44,821 nucleotides of DNA from an uncultured Aquabacterium sp. (GCF_947366995.1 NZ_CANBCC010000028.1:1-44821); one strand, 5' to 3'. Counted from the first letter of the stretch, positions 1 to 9,117 are shown. Notes: generated by a model not told the origin, from the sequence alone. Made by a program: numbers and translations.

Positions 1-108
1 CGGCGCGCCGCGATCCTGAACCCCAAGGTGGTCAGCATGTCCGACACCGTGGCGGTGATGACCGGCGCCATGACAGCCGATCAGTTGCCCGCGGAGGCCC
101 TGTGCTGA
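1..108 (+). CDS. Sugar ABC transporter ATP-binding protein, C-terminal fragment (FrcA-like)
   Basis: Only the last 35 codons are present; the gene enters from outside the window and stops with TGA at 106-108. The visible tail contains INPK-like 'ILNPKVVSMSD' followed by 'TVAVMTGAM' and a PAEAL end. From memory this pattern matches the C-terminus of FrcA-type single-domain ATPases of ribose/fructose-class ABC importers, which end in a NPK..MSDAVAFMTGA motif. The protein would power sugar import at the cytoplasmic face of the inner membrane. Its stop overlaps the GTG start of the downstream mutarotase gene, which implies one transcript. The fragment is short, so the family call is tentative. 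Confidence 0.6.
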   Translation, partial: RRAAILNPKVVSMSDTVAVMTGAMTADQLPAEALC

Positions 109-572
109 AAGGCATCGACCCGCTGCTGACGCCCGACCTGCTGAAGGTGCTGGCCGAGATGGGCCACGGCGATGCGGTCGTGGTGGCCGATGCCAACTTC
201 ACGGCCGCCACGCTGGCCCGGATACCGGGTGGGGGCCACAAACCCTTGATCCACCTGCCCGGGGCTTCAGTGCAGCGGGCGTGCGAGGCCATCTTGTCAT
301 TGCTGCCCCTGGGTACCCCCGACGAAAAGCCGGTGGCCTTCATGAAGGTGTGCAACACGCCGAAGGGCTACCTCAGTGGCCTGCAACGCGAGGTGATCGG
401 GATGCTGAGCGCCCGCGGGTTGGCCGGGCCCGATGACTGCGAGACCATCGAGCGCTTCGCCTTTTATGATGCGGTGCGGCGCGCCCACGCGATCGTGCTG
501 ACCAGCGATCTTCAGCCCTACGGCAACGTGCTGCTGAAGAAAGGGGTCATCGGCGAGCCCCTGCGCACCTGA
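102..572 (+). CDS. fucU: FucU/RbsD family sugar mutarotase
   Basis: A 156-residue protein of the RbsD/FucU family, which interconverts anomers of monosaccharides such as fucose or ribose in the cytoplasm, usually after uptake by an ABC importer. The N-terminus 'MLKGIDPLLTPDLLKVLAEM' followed by GHGD closely follows the FucU pattern; H22 is the expected catalytic histidine. The C-terminal 'ERFAFYDAV' and 'YGNVLLKKG' stretches are also FucU hallmarks. The start is GTG at 102, overlapping the stop of the upstream ABC ATPase gene, which supports translational coupling. A ROK regulator follows 28 bp downstream, completing an uptake, mutarotation and regulation set. The family is clear; the exact sugar cannot be read from sequence. 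Confidence 0.9.
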   Translation: MLKGIDPLLTPDLLKVLAEMGHGDAVVVADANFTAATLARIPGGGHKPLIHLPGASVQRACEAILSLLPLGTPDEKPVAFMKVCNTPKGYLSGLQREVIGMLSARGLAGPDDCETIERFAFYDAVRRAHAIVLTSDLQPYGNVLLKKGVIGEPLRT

Positions 573-600
573 TCGCACGCCGCCTCCTCCTCACAAGCCC

Positions 601-1845
601 ATGACGCCCCCCGCCGCCTCTGTCGACACCCACCCTCGCCTGCGCCCGCGCGGCTCGAACCAGGAAGGCGTGCGGCAGTACAACGAGCGCGTGGTACTGC
701 AGACCATCCGACTGCACGGCGCCCTGCCGAAGGCCGACCTAGCCCGCCTGACGCACCTCAGCCCCCAGACGGTGTCCATCATCATCGAGCGCCTGCAGGA
801 AGACGATCTGGTCATCAAGCAGGCCCGGGTGCGAGGCAAGGTGGGTCAGCCTTCGGTGCCCATTTCACTGAATCCGGACGGTGCGTTCTCGGTGGGCATC
901 AAGGTGGGGCGGCGCAACATGGACGCCCTGCTTGTCGACTTCACCGGTCGCGTGCGGCAGCGGCACACCTTTCCCTACCCCTGGCCGGATCCGGATACGC
1001 TGTTCGATGACATCGCTCGGCACGTCGCTTTGCTGCAAGCGCACCTGCACGACACGCTGGGCGCCGGCAAGGCCGATCGCCTGCTGGGTGTCGGTGTGGC
1101 AGCGCCCTTCTCGCTGGGTGGCTGGCAGACCTTGCTCGGCATGCCGGAGTCCAAGGCGCGCACGTGGCAGGCCATCGACATTCCATCGCGCATGCAGCAC
1201 ACCACCCGGCTGCCGGTGCACTTCGTGAAAGACACATCGGCCGCCTGCGTGGCCGAACTGGTGGCAGGTCGCGGCCGCAGCGTGCCCACCTTCCTCTACG
1301 TGTTTGTCGACACCTTCATCGGCGGCGGCCTCGTCATCGACAGCCACCTGCGCGGCGGCATCCACGGCAATGCCGGCGCCGTGGGCTCGCTGCCGCTGTC
1401 GCCCGCGCGGGCCGGGCAGGCCTCGCTGCCGGCTCAGCTGCTGAGCGTGGCTTCGCTCGTCAAGCTTGAGCAGGCGTTCGAAGCGCACGGCCTCGACCCC
1501 ATGGCGGCCTACGATGAGCGCGCGATGCAGTCGCCCTGGCTCCCGCACACCGCCGTGTGGGTCGACCAGACCGCGCGCGGCATCGCGATGGCGGTGAACA
1601 CGACGGCGTGCGTGCTCGACCTGGAAGGTGTCATCGTCGACGGCTCGTTCAGCCGCGGCCTGCTGGCCTCGCTGCTGGCCGCCGTGCAAAGTGCGCTGGC
1701 CGAGTACAACTGGGAAGGGATCTTCGAGCCCCAGGTCATGGGCGGCATGATCGGGTCGGATGCCCGCGCGCTGGGTGGCGCGCTGATGCCGCTTTACGCA
1801 AACTTTGCGCCGGACCGCGAACTGTTCCTGAAGCTCGAAGCCTGA
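601..1845 (+). CDS. ROK family transcriptional regulator
   Basis: A 414-residue ROK (repressor, ORF, kinase) protein. An N-terminal winged helix-turn-helix lies near residues 30-75 ('ALPKADLARLTHLSPQTVS'), followed by an actin-like ROK sugar-kinase fold. D211 in 'VKDTSAACVAEL' sits where ROK kinases carry the catalytic aspartate. The usual zinc-site region is altered: the motif near residues 251-265 reads 'GGIHGNAGAVGSLPLS', with serine where GEIGH-type proteins carry the metal-binding histidine, and no CxCG cysteine cluster follows. It is therefore probably a sugar-sensing repressor rather than a kinase. It lies 28 bp after fucU on the same strand and probably controls the sugar ABC/fucU operon, as ROK-type FrcR does for frc genes. 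Confidence 0.85.
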   Translation: MTPPAASVDTHPRLRPRGSNQEGVRQYNERVVLQTIRLHGALPKADLARLTHLSPQTVSIIIERLQEDDLVIKQARVRGKVGQPSVPISLNPDGAFSVGIKVGRRNMDALLVDFTGRVRQRHTFPYPWPDPDTLFDDIARHVALLQAHLHDTLGAGKADRLLGVGVAAPFSLGGWQTLLGMPESKARTWQAIDIPSRMQHTTRLPVHFVKDTSAACVAELVAGRGRSVPTFLYVFVDTFIGGGLVIDSHLRGGIHGNAGAVGSLPLSPARAGQASLPAQLLSVASLVKLEQAFEAHGLDPMAAYDERAMQSPWLPHTAVWVDQTARGIAMAVNTTACVLDLEGVIVDGSFSRGLLASLLAAVQSALAEYNWEGIFEPQVMGGMIGSDARALGGALMPLYANFAPDRELFLKLEA

Positions 1846-1851
1846 GCGCGA

Positions 1852-3258
1852 TCAGATCGGCAGCGCGATCAGATCGTGGCCTTCCACCGCCACGATGCGC
1901 GCGCGGGTGAACTCACCCACCTTCAGCGTCTTGCTGGCCTTCTCCGGCGGCAGCAGGCGCACGGTGCCGTCGATCTCGGGTGCGTCGGCGTAGCTGCGGC
2001 CTACACCGCCCTTGCGGCCCAGTGCAGGGGCGCTGTCGACCAGCACCTGCATGGTGGCGCCCACGCGGCGCTGCAGCTTGGCAATTGAGACCTCTTCGGC
2101 CACCGCCATGAAGCGGGCGCGGCGCGCCTCGCGCACCTCATCGGGCAAGGCGCCTGGCAGTTCGTTGGCCGGTGCTCCGTCGATCGGCGAATAGGCAAAG
2201 CAGCCGGCGCGGTCGATCTCGGCTTCCTTCAGGAAGTTGAGCAGGTACTCGAACTCTTCTTCGGTCTCGCCCGGGAAGCCGGCGATGAACGTCGAGCGCA
2301 CGACGATCTCGGGGCAGATCTCGCGCCAGCGGCGCAGGCGGTCGAGGTTCTTCTCGCCGTTGGCCGGGCGCTTCATGCGCTTCAGCACGTCGGGGTGAGC
2401 GTGCTGGAACGGCACGTCGAGATAAGGCAGGATCAGGCCTTCCGCCATCAGCGGCACCACCTCGTCCACATGCGGATAGGGGTAGACGTAGTGCATGCGC
2501 ACCCAGGCGCCGTGCTCGCGGGCCATCTCACCCAGGCGGGCGGCCAGGTCGTACATGCGGGTCTTGACGGGCTTGCCGTCCCAGAAGCCGGTGCGGTACT
2601 TCACGTCCACGCCATAGGCACTGGTGTCCTGACTGATGACGAGCAGTTCCTTGACACCGGACTCGAACAGCGCCTTGGCCTCGCTCAGCACATCGCCGAT
2701 CGGGCGCGACACCAGATCACCTCGCATGCTGGGGATGATGCAGAAGCTGCAACGGTGGTTGCAGCCTTCCGAGATCTTCAGGTAGGCGTAGTGCTTGGGC
2801 GTGAGCTTGATGCCGGCCACGCCGCGCGCCTCGGGCACGAGGTCGATGAACGGGTCATGCGGCTTGGGCACGTGCAGGTGCACGGCATCCATCACCTCTT
2901 GCGTGGCATGGGGGCCCGTCACGGCCAGCACGCTGGGGTGCACGTCCTTGACGAGGTTGGTGCCCTCGCCTGCACCGGCCTTGGCGCCCAGGCAGCCGGT
3001 CACGATGACCTTGCCGTTCTCGGCCAGCGCCTCGCCGATGGTGTCCAGGCTTTCCTTGACCGCATCGTCGATGAAGCCGCAGGTGTTGACGATCACCAGG
3101 TCGGCGCCGGCGAAGGTCTTGCTGGTTTCATAGCCCTCTGCGCGCAACTGCGTAAGGATCAACTCGGAATCGGTCAACGCCTTGGGGCAGCCGAGGCTGA
3201 CGAAGCCGATCTTGGGCGCGCTGGCAGGGGTGACGGTGGGGGTCTGTTCGGAACTCAT
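1852..3258 (-). CDS. rimO: Ribosomal protein S12 methylthiotransferase RimO
   Basis: A 468-residue radical-SAM methylthiotransferase that adds a methylthio group to a conserved aspartate of ribosomal protein S12. Three domains are visible. The N-terminal MTTase domain carries the first [4Fe-4S] ligands C24 ('SLGCPK'), C60 ('NTCGF') and C89 ('TGCLGAK'). The radical-SAM core has CxxxCxxC at C166, C170 and C173 ('[10 protein letters not shown]'). A C-terminal TRAM domain ends near '[18 protein letters not shown]'. The '[12 protein letters not shown]' start is typical of RimO rather than MiaB. It is convergent with the ROK gene (6 bp gap) and lies 58 bp downstream of the lipoprotein gene on the same strand, so it may share that transcript. 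Confidence 0.96.
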   Translation of the reverse strand: MSSEQTPTVTPASAPKIGFVSLGCPKALTDSELILTQLRAEGYETSKTFAGADLVIVNTCGFIDDAVKESLDTIGEALAENGKVIVTGCLGAKAGAGEGTNLVKDVHPSVLAVTGPHATQEVMDAVHLHVPKPHDPFIDLVPEARGVAGIKLTPKHYAYLKISEGCNHRCSFCIIPSMRGDLVSRPIGDVLSEAKALFESGVKELLVISQDTSAYGVDVKYRTGFWDGKPVKTRMYDLAARLGEMAREHGAWVRMHYVYPYPHVDEVVPLMAEGLILPYLDVPFQHAHPDVLKRMKRPANGEKNLDRLRRWREICPEIVVRSTFIAGFPGETEEEFEYLLNFLKEAEIDRAGCFAYSPIDGAPANELPGALPDEVREARRARFMAVAEEVSIAKLQRRVGATMQVLVDSAPALGRKGGVGRSYADAPEIDGTVRLLPPEKASKTLKVGEFTRARIVAVEGHDLIALPI

Positions 3259-3316
3259 GGGGCGTGATTGTCCCGGAAATCGCAGGCCCCTGCGATGGCC
3301 AAGGGCGCCCCACGCC

Positions 3317-3979
3317 TCAGTCCGAGCAGAACAGCCGGCATTTCTCCTTGAGCTTCAGGTTCGCGAGAAACGCCTCGAAGGTGGCCTGATCGCGGCTGGC
3401 GTAGTGCAGGCGCGGGGCCAGGTAGCGCACCACCCAGAAATCGCCCTGGTGGACGAAACCAACGCTCTGGCTCAAGTATTCCAGCCCCCAGCCGTTCTGG
3501 CTGCGCGTGTCCATCCGGAAGGCCGGCACGCCGTCCTGCGCGAACGGCTTGATTGACACCCGCTCCGTCGTGCCCGCCAGCGGCTTGGCATGCCCCACAG
3601 GGAAGAGGCCCATCACGCCCTTCAGTTCGTCGCGGTCGGTGCGGGCCAGATCGGGCTCGTCGTCGCGCATGCGCTGGTACTGCCACAGCGCCAGGTCCTG
3701 CGTGGGGATGCTGGCGTTCACCTTGCGGCCCGCGAACGCTTCGTCCACCGAGCGTCGGGTGATGCTGATCTGCTGCAGGAACAGCCCGTCCCGGGTGATG
3801 AGCAGCACGTCGCTGTCGGTGGGCGCGCGCTTCCAGCCCTCGGGAATGACGGCGATGTAGGCGCGCGTCGGGCCTTTCACGGTTTCCTGCTTCTGCACGT
3901 GCTGCCAGGTGGGCGCACAGCCCGCCAGCAAAGCCGCCACTGCAAACAGGGCACCACAGGTCAATCGTTGGAGCATCAC
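3317..3979 (-). CDS. Putative lipoprotein of unknown function
   Basis: A 220-residue protein with a clear lipoprotein signal: a basic start, a hydrophobic stretch and the lipobox LLAGC, with the lipidated cysteine at residue 21. It is probably anchored in the inner or outer membrane facing the periplasm. The mature part has no motif I can assign; it contains '[13 protein letters not shown]' early and a C-terminal '[18 protein letters not shown]' with two cysteines close together. Its ATG overlaps the stop of the M48-like gene by 4 bp (3976-3979), so the two are translationally coupled. The context suggests an envelope role shared with its two upstream neighbours. Confidence 0.8.
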   Translation of the reverse strand: MMLQRLTCGALFAVAALLAGCAPTWQHVQKQETVKGPTRAYIAVIPEGWKRAPTDSDVLLITRDGLFLQQISITRRSVDEAFAGRKVNASIPTQDLALWQYQRMRDDEPDLARTDRDELKGVMGLFPVGHAKPLAGTTERVSIKPFAQDGVPAFRMDTRSQNGWGLEYLSQSVGFVHQGDFWVVRYLAPRLHYASRDQATFEAFLANLKLKEKCRLFCSD

Positions 3980-5490
3980 GATGTACTTCCCGGCTTCTTG
4001 TTGGCCAGGCCGAGGTATTGGTCGATGAAGCCACGCTCCTCGTCGGTGCGGGCCAGTTCGCGGGCGCGGGTGAGGTGCGTGCGCGCAGCCTCGAGGTCGC
4101 CTTGTCGCAACGCCATCACGCCCAGCAACTTGAGCGCGCGGGCGTCATCGGGGTGCGCCTCGACATGGGCCTTCAGTTCGGCAGCCACCCGAGGGGCGTG
4201 CGTGGTGTCGGGGTGCGCGGCCCACGCCTCGGCCAGCAGCACGCGCGCGCCGGACGGCAGCACGACATGGGCACGCGGGCGCTCGATGTTGCGCATGAGG
4301 CGGTTCAGGCGCCCCGCCTCCAGCTCGGTCTCGAAGACGGGCAGCGCCCAGGGCGCGAGCAAGTCGCCATACGGCAGTGCCTCCGCTTCGGCCACCGACG
4401 TGGTGATGGCCGCGGCGCGGATGGCGGTGGGCGAGACAGCGGCCTCGTCACCAGCGGGCTCATCGCCCACCACCACCATGGCCACGGCCACCTGGGAAGG
4501 CAACTCGAGTGCACCGGCCGGCAGGGCGACCGCAGCCTGCACATCGGATGCCACAGGCCCACTGGTCGCCGCAGACGGAGCGACCGACGCCTCGGTGGCC
4601 GCAGCAGCCCGGCGCGCCACCTCCACCCGCTGGGCGAGCCGCTCTTCGTTGGCGTAGAACGCCGAGAATTTCTTCTCGTCGACCCTCGCCTCGTCCAGCA
4701 AGCGCTGCATGACGCGCGGGAACGCCTCGGTGCGGCCAAAACGTTTGCTCAGCACCGACAGGCTGTACTCGTCGGCCTCGGTTTCAAGCGCCTCGGAATA
4801 GCCGAACAGCGAGGTCTTCACCATGGCGTCGAATCCCGTGGCCGACATGCGGCGCACGAAGTTGTCCGCCATGGTTTCCTTGAGCCGTCCCAGCTGCGCC
4901 TGGATGAACGCCTTGCCGCCATCGACCAGCAACATTTCAGGGGTGACCTGGAACGCCGTGATGAGGCCTGCAGTGGAGATCAGTGAATTCGCTTTCACCA
5001 CCGTCTGGAACACCACGTTGGCCCCCGCGCCCAGCCGGGCGGCATACACCGTGCGCACGGCATGACGCTGCAGCACGTGCGCCACTTCCCGGGCCAGCAC
5101 CGCCACCAGCTCCTCCTCGTTGTCGAGCCGCATCAACATGCCGGTGCTCACGACGATGTCGCCGTTCGCACTGGACACCGCCACCACGTCGGCATTGTCG
5201 ATCACGACCAGGTCCAGCTTCGGGGCCAGATCGGGCCAGTGCCGGGCCAGCACCGCGCGCACGCTGCGCTGCAGCGGCCGCAGGCGCTCGGGTGTCTGGC
5301 CACGCACGAACTGCGTTCGGAAGACTTCCGCTTCGTGCCAGATGCGCTCCTCGAGTTCGTCGCTCGGCCTGACCGCTCCGGCGTCGGGGAACGGGTCGTA
5401 GAACAGCGCGTGGGCCGGACCACCAGCCACCAGGCCAGCCAGCACAGCCAGCAGCGCGGCGGACTTGCGCAAGGGATGATGCATCGTCAC
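3976..5490 (-). CDS. M48-family-like protein with degenerate zinc motif and C-terminal TPR-like region
   Basis: A 504-residue exported protein. Residues 1-28 form a signal peptide ending 'GGPAHA'. The central region resembles M48 (BepA/LoiP-type) periplasmic metallopeptidases: 'SANGDIVVSTGMLMRL', then an active-site helix, then 'ETEADEYSLSVL', whose E238 is the usual third zinc ligand. The active-site helix reads AREVAHVLQRH, so the canonical HExxH is R134-E-V-A-H138. The codon is CGG at 5089-5091 on the minus strand, and no other HExxH is present. Residues about 280-380 are a low-complexity, Ala/Val-rich linker; the C-terminus ('HPDDARALKLLGVMALRQGD') is TPR-like. It is coupled by 4-bp overlaps to lipoprotein genes on both sides. 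It may be a pseudoprotease, perhaps a chaperone or scaffold in outer-membrane quality control; that role is inference. Confidence 0.8.
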   Translation of the reverse strand: MTMHHPLRKSAALLAVLAGLVAGGPAHALFYDPFPDAGAVRPSDELEERIWHEAEVFRTQFVRGQTPERLRPLQRSVRAVLARHWPDLAPKLDLVVIDNADVVAVSSANGDIVVSTGMLMRLDNEEELVAVLAREVAHVLQRHAVRTVYAARLGAGANVVFQTVVKANSLISTAGLITAFQVTPEMLLVDGGKAFIQAQLGRLKETMADNFVRRMSATGFDAMVKTSLFGYSEALETEADEYSLSVLSKRFGRTEAFPRVMQRLLDEARVDEKKFSAFYANEERLAQRVEVARRAAAATEASVAPSAATSGPVASDVQAAVALPAGALELPSQVAVAMVVVGDEPAGDEAAVSPTAIRAAAITTSVAEAEALPYGDLLAPWALPVFETELEAGRLNRLMRNIERPRAHVVLPSGARVLLAEAWAAHPDTTHAPRVAAELKAHVEAHPDDARALKLLGVMALRQGDLEAARTHLTRARELARTDEERGFIDQYLGLANKKPGSTS

Positions 5491-6233
5491 CCCTTCCGGG
5501 CCTTGAGCGCCCGGCGGAAGTCGCTGAGTACCGTTTCGCTCATCGCCCGCACGTCGTCGTCGTTCGTGAGCGACTTGCGCGTGGCGGTGTCGGCATCGAA
5601 CATCAGGACATCGCCACTGCGCAGGTCGACCACGCCCGTCACCACGGCCGCGGGCTGCGAGCTGAGCGACTCACCCAGGGGCAGCACGGCATTCAGCGTG
5701 TCGAGCACCTTCCGCGACATGCTGCGCACCTTGTCTCGCCCAACCACGAAGATCGCGGTGTCGATCTGGCGCTCGCGGGCAATGTCCGCCATGCCAGCGC
5801 CGAGGGTGTAGTCGAAGTAGCGCGCCTTGTCGGACCACACATCGACCGCCCCTTCCTTGACCTGCAGCATCTGGCTCACCATGGTGGCAAACAGCGCGCG
5901 GTGCTGCAGCATGGTCTCGCGCTCGTCGGCCTCCAGCGATTCCAGCGTGACCACCTTGAAGGACTTGTCCTTATCGCCCAGTTCGCGAACCTGTTCCACC
6001 AGCGTTCTGGCGGCACGCCGCTCGGCCGCCACCACCCGCTCCTCGGTTTTCCCGAAGGTGATCTCGGTGATCACGAAGTCGGCGGGCACCACCAGCACCC
6101 GCCTTGGCCCGGTCTGCCCAGAGCCCGCCAGATCATGGCGGATGATGCCCCGCGCCCCGCACCCTGACAGCCACATCGCCGTGACGGCGCTGCATCCCAG
6201 CACCAGGCGGCGTCGATCCCGCGACACTTGCAC
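5487..6233 (-). CDS. Putative lipoprotein of unknown function
   Basis: A 248-residue protein with a lipoprotein signal: 'MQVSRDRRRLVLG', a hydrophobic segment and lipobox LSGC, with the lipidated cysteine at residue 25. The mature part alternates strand-like and helical stretches ('RRVLVVPADFVITEI', 'IDTAIFVVGRDKV', 'AAVVTGVVDLRSGDVLMFD'). This loosely recalls CsgG/LpoB-type periplasmic lipoproteins, but the similarity is too weak for a family call. It is the first gene of a three-gene set: its stop overlaps the ATG of the M48-like gene by 4 bp. A 7-bp inverted repeat lies about 50 bp upstream. Confidence 0.75.
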   Translation of the reverse strand: MQVSRDRRRLVLGCSAVTAMWLSGCGARGIIRHDLAGSGQTGPRRVLVVPADFVITEITFGKTEERVVAAERRAARTLVEQVRELGDKDKSFKVVTLESLEADERETMLQHRALFATMVSQMLQVKEGAVDVWSDKARYFDYTLGAGMADIARERQIDTAIFVVGRDKVRSMSRKVLDTLNAVLPLGESLSSQPAAVVTGVVDLRSGDVLMFDADTATRKSLTNDDDVRAMSETVLSDFRRALKARKG

Positions 6234-6283
6234 TCAGACCTCCTCGAACTGCGTTTTCTGCGCGCTTGCCCACCTGCCTGCGC

Positions 6284-6299
6284 CCGAAAAGGTTTTCGG
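6284..6299. promoter_or_regulatory. 7-bp inverted repeat upstream of the lipoprotein/M48 operon
   Basis: CCGAAAA (6284-6290), GG, TTTTCGG (6293-6299) is a perfect palindrome in the 125-bp gap between dctR and the lipoprotein gene starting at 6233. No T-run follows on either strand, so it is not a good intrinsic terminator. An operator for the lipoprotein operon is possible but untested. Confidence 0.3.
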
Positions 6300-6358
6300 C
6301 CAGAAGGCAAAAAAGTGTAACGCGGCGCCGTGAGCAGGGTCCTCGGCCGTTCGGTGGG

Positions 6359-7000
6359 TCAGCTGCCGGTGGGGCCCTGCGCGGCCAACCAGCCGGCCAG
6401 CTCTGCAGCCGACCGGACGCCCAGCTTCGAGAACACGCGAGCCCGGTGCACCTCGACGGTTCGCACCGCAATGTGCAGTTCGTCGGCAATCACCTTGTTG
6501 AGCTTGCCCGCGGCCACCCGGTGCATCACCTCGCGCTCGCGGTCGCTCAGGCTGGCCAGGCGGGCCTGGCGTTCCACGGCCAGCGCATCCTGCGCATACG
6601 AAGCCGCCTCGACCGCCAGCGCCTGCTCCACGCGATCGACCAGCGTGTTGTCGCTGTACGGCTTCTCGAGAAAATCGAAGGCGCCCTTCTTCAGCGCCTC
6701 GACCACCATCGGGATGTCGCCATGGCCGCTGAGAAACAGCAACGGATTGCGGTGTCCACGGGCCACGAGCTCTTCATGCAGCCGCAGGCCGGACATTGGC
6801 TCCATGCGCACGTCGAGCAGGAACACCCCACGCACCGGCGATGTCGCCTGCTCGAGAAAATCGAGCAACGCGGGCCCGCTGTCGAACGCGTGCACCAGCA
6901 AACCCCGTGAGCCCAGCAGAAACACCAGGGCATCACGCACCACGGCCTCGTCATCCACCAGGTAAACCACGCCTGGTTCGTTCGCCACCATGCTCGTCAT
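6359..7000 (-). CDS. dctR: Response regulator, FixJ/NarL type (DctR-like)
   Basis: A 213-residue two-domain response regulator. The receiver domain (about 10-125) has the acidic pair in 'VYLVDDE', phospho-acceptor D63 in 'FLLDVRMEP', and the conserved T/S and K positions in 'FLSGHGD' and 'LEKPYSD'. A LuxR/FixJ helix-turn-helix follows ('LSDREREVMHRVAAGKLNKV'). It overlaps the kinase gene by 4 bp (6997-7000), so the pair is coupled. Divergent placement from dctPQM suggests it activates the TRAP dicarboxylate transporter, as DctR does in Rhodobacter. An AGGAGG lies 1 nt before the ATG at 7000 but 10 nt before the fourth codon, ATG at 6991, so the shorter start is also plausible. Confidence 0.88.
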   Translation of the reverse strand: MTSMVANEPGVVYLVDDEAVVRDALVFLLGSRGLLVHAFDSGPALLDFLEQATSPVRGVFLLDVRMEPMSGLRLHEELVARGHRNPLLFLSGHGDIPMVVEALKKGAFDFLEKPYSDNTLVDRVEQALAVEAASYAQDALAVERQARLASLSDREREVMHRVAAGKLNKVIADELHIAVRTVEVHRARVFSKLGVRSAAELAGWLAAQGPTGS

Positions 7001-9024
7001 GCCTCCTGTGCCTTTCGACCCGCAATCTCGCGCTCGCTTTCAACCTCTGCGACCCCGTCGGCCACGGGCAGCGTGAAGCACAAGCTGGCACCGCCCCCGG
7101 GCCGCTCCGCCGCCTCCATCGTGCCGTAGTGCAGTTCGATGATCGAGCGGCAGATCGCCAGCCCCATCCCCATGCCTTCTGCCTTGGTCGAGAAGAACGG
7201 GGCACAGATCTGCTCCGTGGTCCGCCCGCCCAGACCGGGGCCATTGTCCTCGACACACACGCGCACCCGGGCGCGTTCGCCGTCATCAGCCGGCAGGCAC
7301 GCCACCCGCACGCTCACCCGTCGTGGGCCGTCCTGCGCGCCCACGGCGTCACAAGCATTGCGAACAAGGTTGACCACCACTTGCTCAAGCAACACCGGGT
7401 CGGCCACCACCTGGGGCAGGTTGGCCGGGCAATCCATGGCAAGCTCAACGTTGAGCCGGGCAATGTCCTTGCGTAACAGCGCCATCCCCGACTCGATCAC
7501 CGCGGGCAGCCCGCAGGGCTCCAGCTGCGGCTCTCGCCGGGTCAGGAACTCCCGGATGCGCTTGACAATGCGGCCCGCGTGCGCCGCCTGCTCGCCCATA
7601 CGCTGAAGGGCCTTGAGCAGTTGGGGGTCGGCCTCCGGCTGGCGTGACAGCGCGTTGATCACCCCGGCGTTGTAGCTGGCGATCACCGTCAGTGGCTGGT
7701 TCAATTCGTGAGCCAGCGTCGACGCCACCTCGCCCAGCATCGTCAGGCGTGCCTGGTGCGCCATTGCCTCCATCTGCCGGCGTTCGCGCTCTTCCATCTG
7801 CTTGCGCTCGGTGATGTTCAGCACCGAGGCCATCCAGCCGATCTGCTGCCCCTTGGCGTCCACCAGCGGGGCCTCAAAGATCATCACATCCACCACACGC
7901 CCATCGCGGTGCTGCCATCGCGACTCGTAGCCCATGCGAGGCGCCTTGCCTGCCATGTTGCGCAGGTGCCGCGTCATGCTCTGACCGATTTCGTCGGGCA
8001 GCCAGTACGGCATGGGCGGCAACAGGCCGACCAGCTCCTCCGGCTGGTAGCCCACCATGTCGGCCATTGTCTTGTTGACGTACACCAGTCGCCCGTCCAG
8101 GTCACGCGCCCGGAGCCCCACCGCCAGCGAATCCTCCATGGCCGTTCGCCAGGCGGCCTCGGTGCGCCACGCCTCTTCGGCGCGCGACACGCTGCGCATC
8201 TGCCGCCGCAACATGGCGCTGGTTGCGAACAGCAGCAGCACGAAGCCGCCCATCAAGGCCACCGGCAAGGTTCGCCACCAGGGGGGGATGCGGTCGCGCG
8301 CACTCAGCTCCAGCCAGGCTTGAGGCAGGGTCGGGCCCATCGAGACGCGGTACCACGCCTGCTCGGGCGTCCGCGGGCCGGGCTGCGTCGACGCGTACAC
8401 GCCACCCAGGTCGTCCACCAGCCGCACGTCATACCTGCTGGCCAGCCACCAGGGCACCTTCTGGCGCAGCAGTTCGCTGGTGGAGTAGCGCACCACCAGC
8501 GCCCCGGCCACCCGGCCCTTGCCATCCGTCAGCGGCAGGTGCAGATGCCCGGTCAGGCCAACGTCGTCCAGCGTCGCCTGGGCCGCCGAGCGCTGCGCCG
8601 GCGTCTCCTCGGGCACGGTGGCCATGATGCGTCCCTCGTTGCCTATCCACGTCACGCTGACCCAGAAGCGGCGCAGGCCGTCCAGCACCATCGGGTGTCG
8701 CGCAAAGGCGTCCGGCCCGAGCCGCCGGCCGCTGATGCCGTCGGCCAGCACCTTCATGCGCGTCAGCTCGCTGTCGAGCCTGCCGTTGATCTGCGCCTCC
8801 AGCGAGAGCGCATCGGAAATCATGGCCGCCACCTGTGCCTCGCGATCGGCATGCTCGACCGCCCGCAGCCAGGCCATCACCCCCACCACGAACACCAGCG
8901 TGAGTACCAGCGGCCATGCCCAGAGCCCCGGCACCAGACGCACCGCAACCCCGAACAGACGCAAACGCGGCACGGGGGGCAAGGCGACAGCGGGCCGCGG
9001 GGGCACGCTGACAGACGGACTCAT
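6997..9024 (-). CDS. dctS: PAS-domain sensor histidine kinase (DctS-like)
   Basis: A 675-residue membrane kinase. TM1 lies near residues 33-53 and TM2 near 253-272, enclosing a periplasmic sensor region of about 200 residues. A PAS domain (about 295-410, 'VYVNKTMADMVGYQPEELVG') is followed by HisKA with phospho-acceptor H439 ('LAHELNQPL'). The ATPase domain shows an N-box 'NLVRNACDAV', G1 'EDNGPGLG' and 'GMGMGLAICRSI'. I chose ATG 9024 because GAGG lies 8 nt upstream; the reading frame stays open to 9213 and ATG 9051 is an alternative. DctS-type kinases sense extracellular C4-dicarboxylates. Coupling to dctR and divergence from dctPQM support that role; the actual ligand is inferred. Confidence 0.88.
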   Translation of the reverse strand: MSPSVSVPPRPAVALPPVPRLRLFGVAVRLVPGLWAWPLVLTLVFVVGVMAWLRAVEHADREAQVAAMISDALSLEAQINGRLDSELTRMKVLADGISGRRLGPDAFARHPMVLDGLRRFWVSVTWIGNEGRIMATVPEETPAQRSAAQATLDDVGLTGHLHLPLTDGKGRVAGALVVRYSTSELLRQKVPWWLASRYDVRLVDDLGGVYASTQPGPRTPEQAWYRVSMGPTLPQAWLELSARDRIPPWWRTLPVALMGGFVLLLFATSAMLRRQMRSVSRAEEAWRTEAAWRTAMEDSLAVGLRARDLDGRLVYVNKTMADMVGYQPEELVGLLPPMPYWLPDEIGQSMTRHLRNMAGKAPRMGYESRWQHRDGRVVDVMIFEAPLVDAKGQQIGWMASVLNITERKQMEERERRQMEAMAHQARLTMLGEVASTLAHELNQPLTVIASYNAGVINALSRQPEADPQLLKALQRMGEQAAHAGRIVKRIREFLTRREPQLEPCGLPAVIESGMALLRKDIARLNVELAMDCPANLPQVVADPVLLEQVVVNLVRNACDAVGAQDGPRRVSVRVACLPADDGERARVRVCVEDNGPGLGGRTTEQICAPFFSTKAEGMGMGLAICRSIIELHYGTMEAAERPGGGASLCFTLPVADGVAEVESEREIAGRKAQEA

Positions 9025-9117
9025 CGACAAAGCCTCATGGAGCGCAAGCATGGCCCCGCAGTCTAGGCGCAGAACCCTATCGTTTACCCTCACATCGGGC
9101 CACGATGCGGTCCAAAT

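Noticed and set aside
6284-6299. Terminator for dctSR
   Set aside because: The palindrome has no T-run on the minus strand; kept only as a possible operator.
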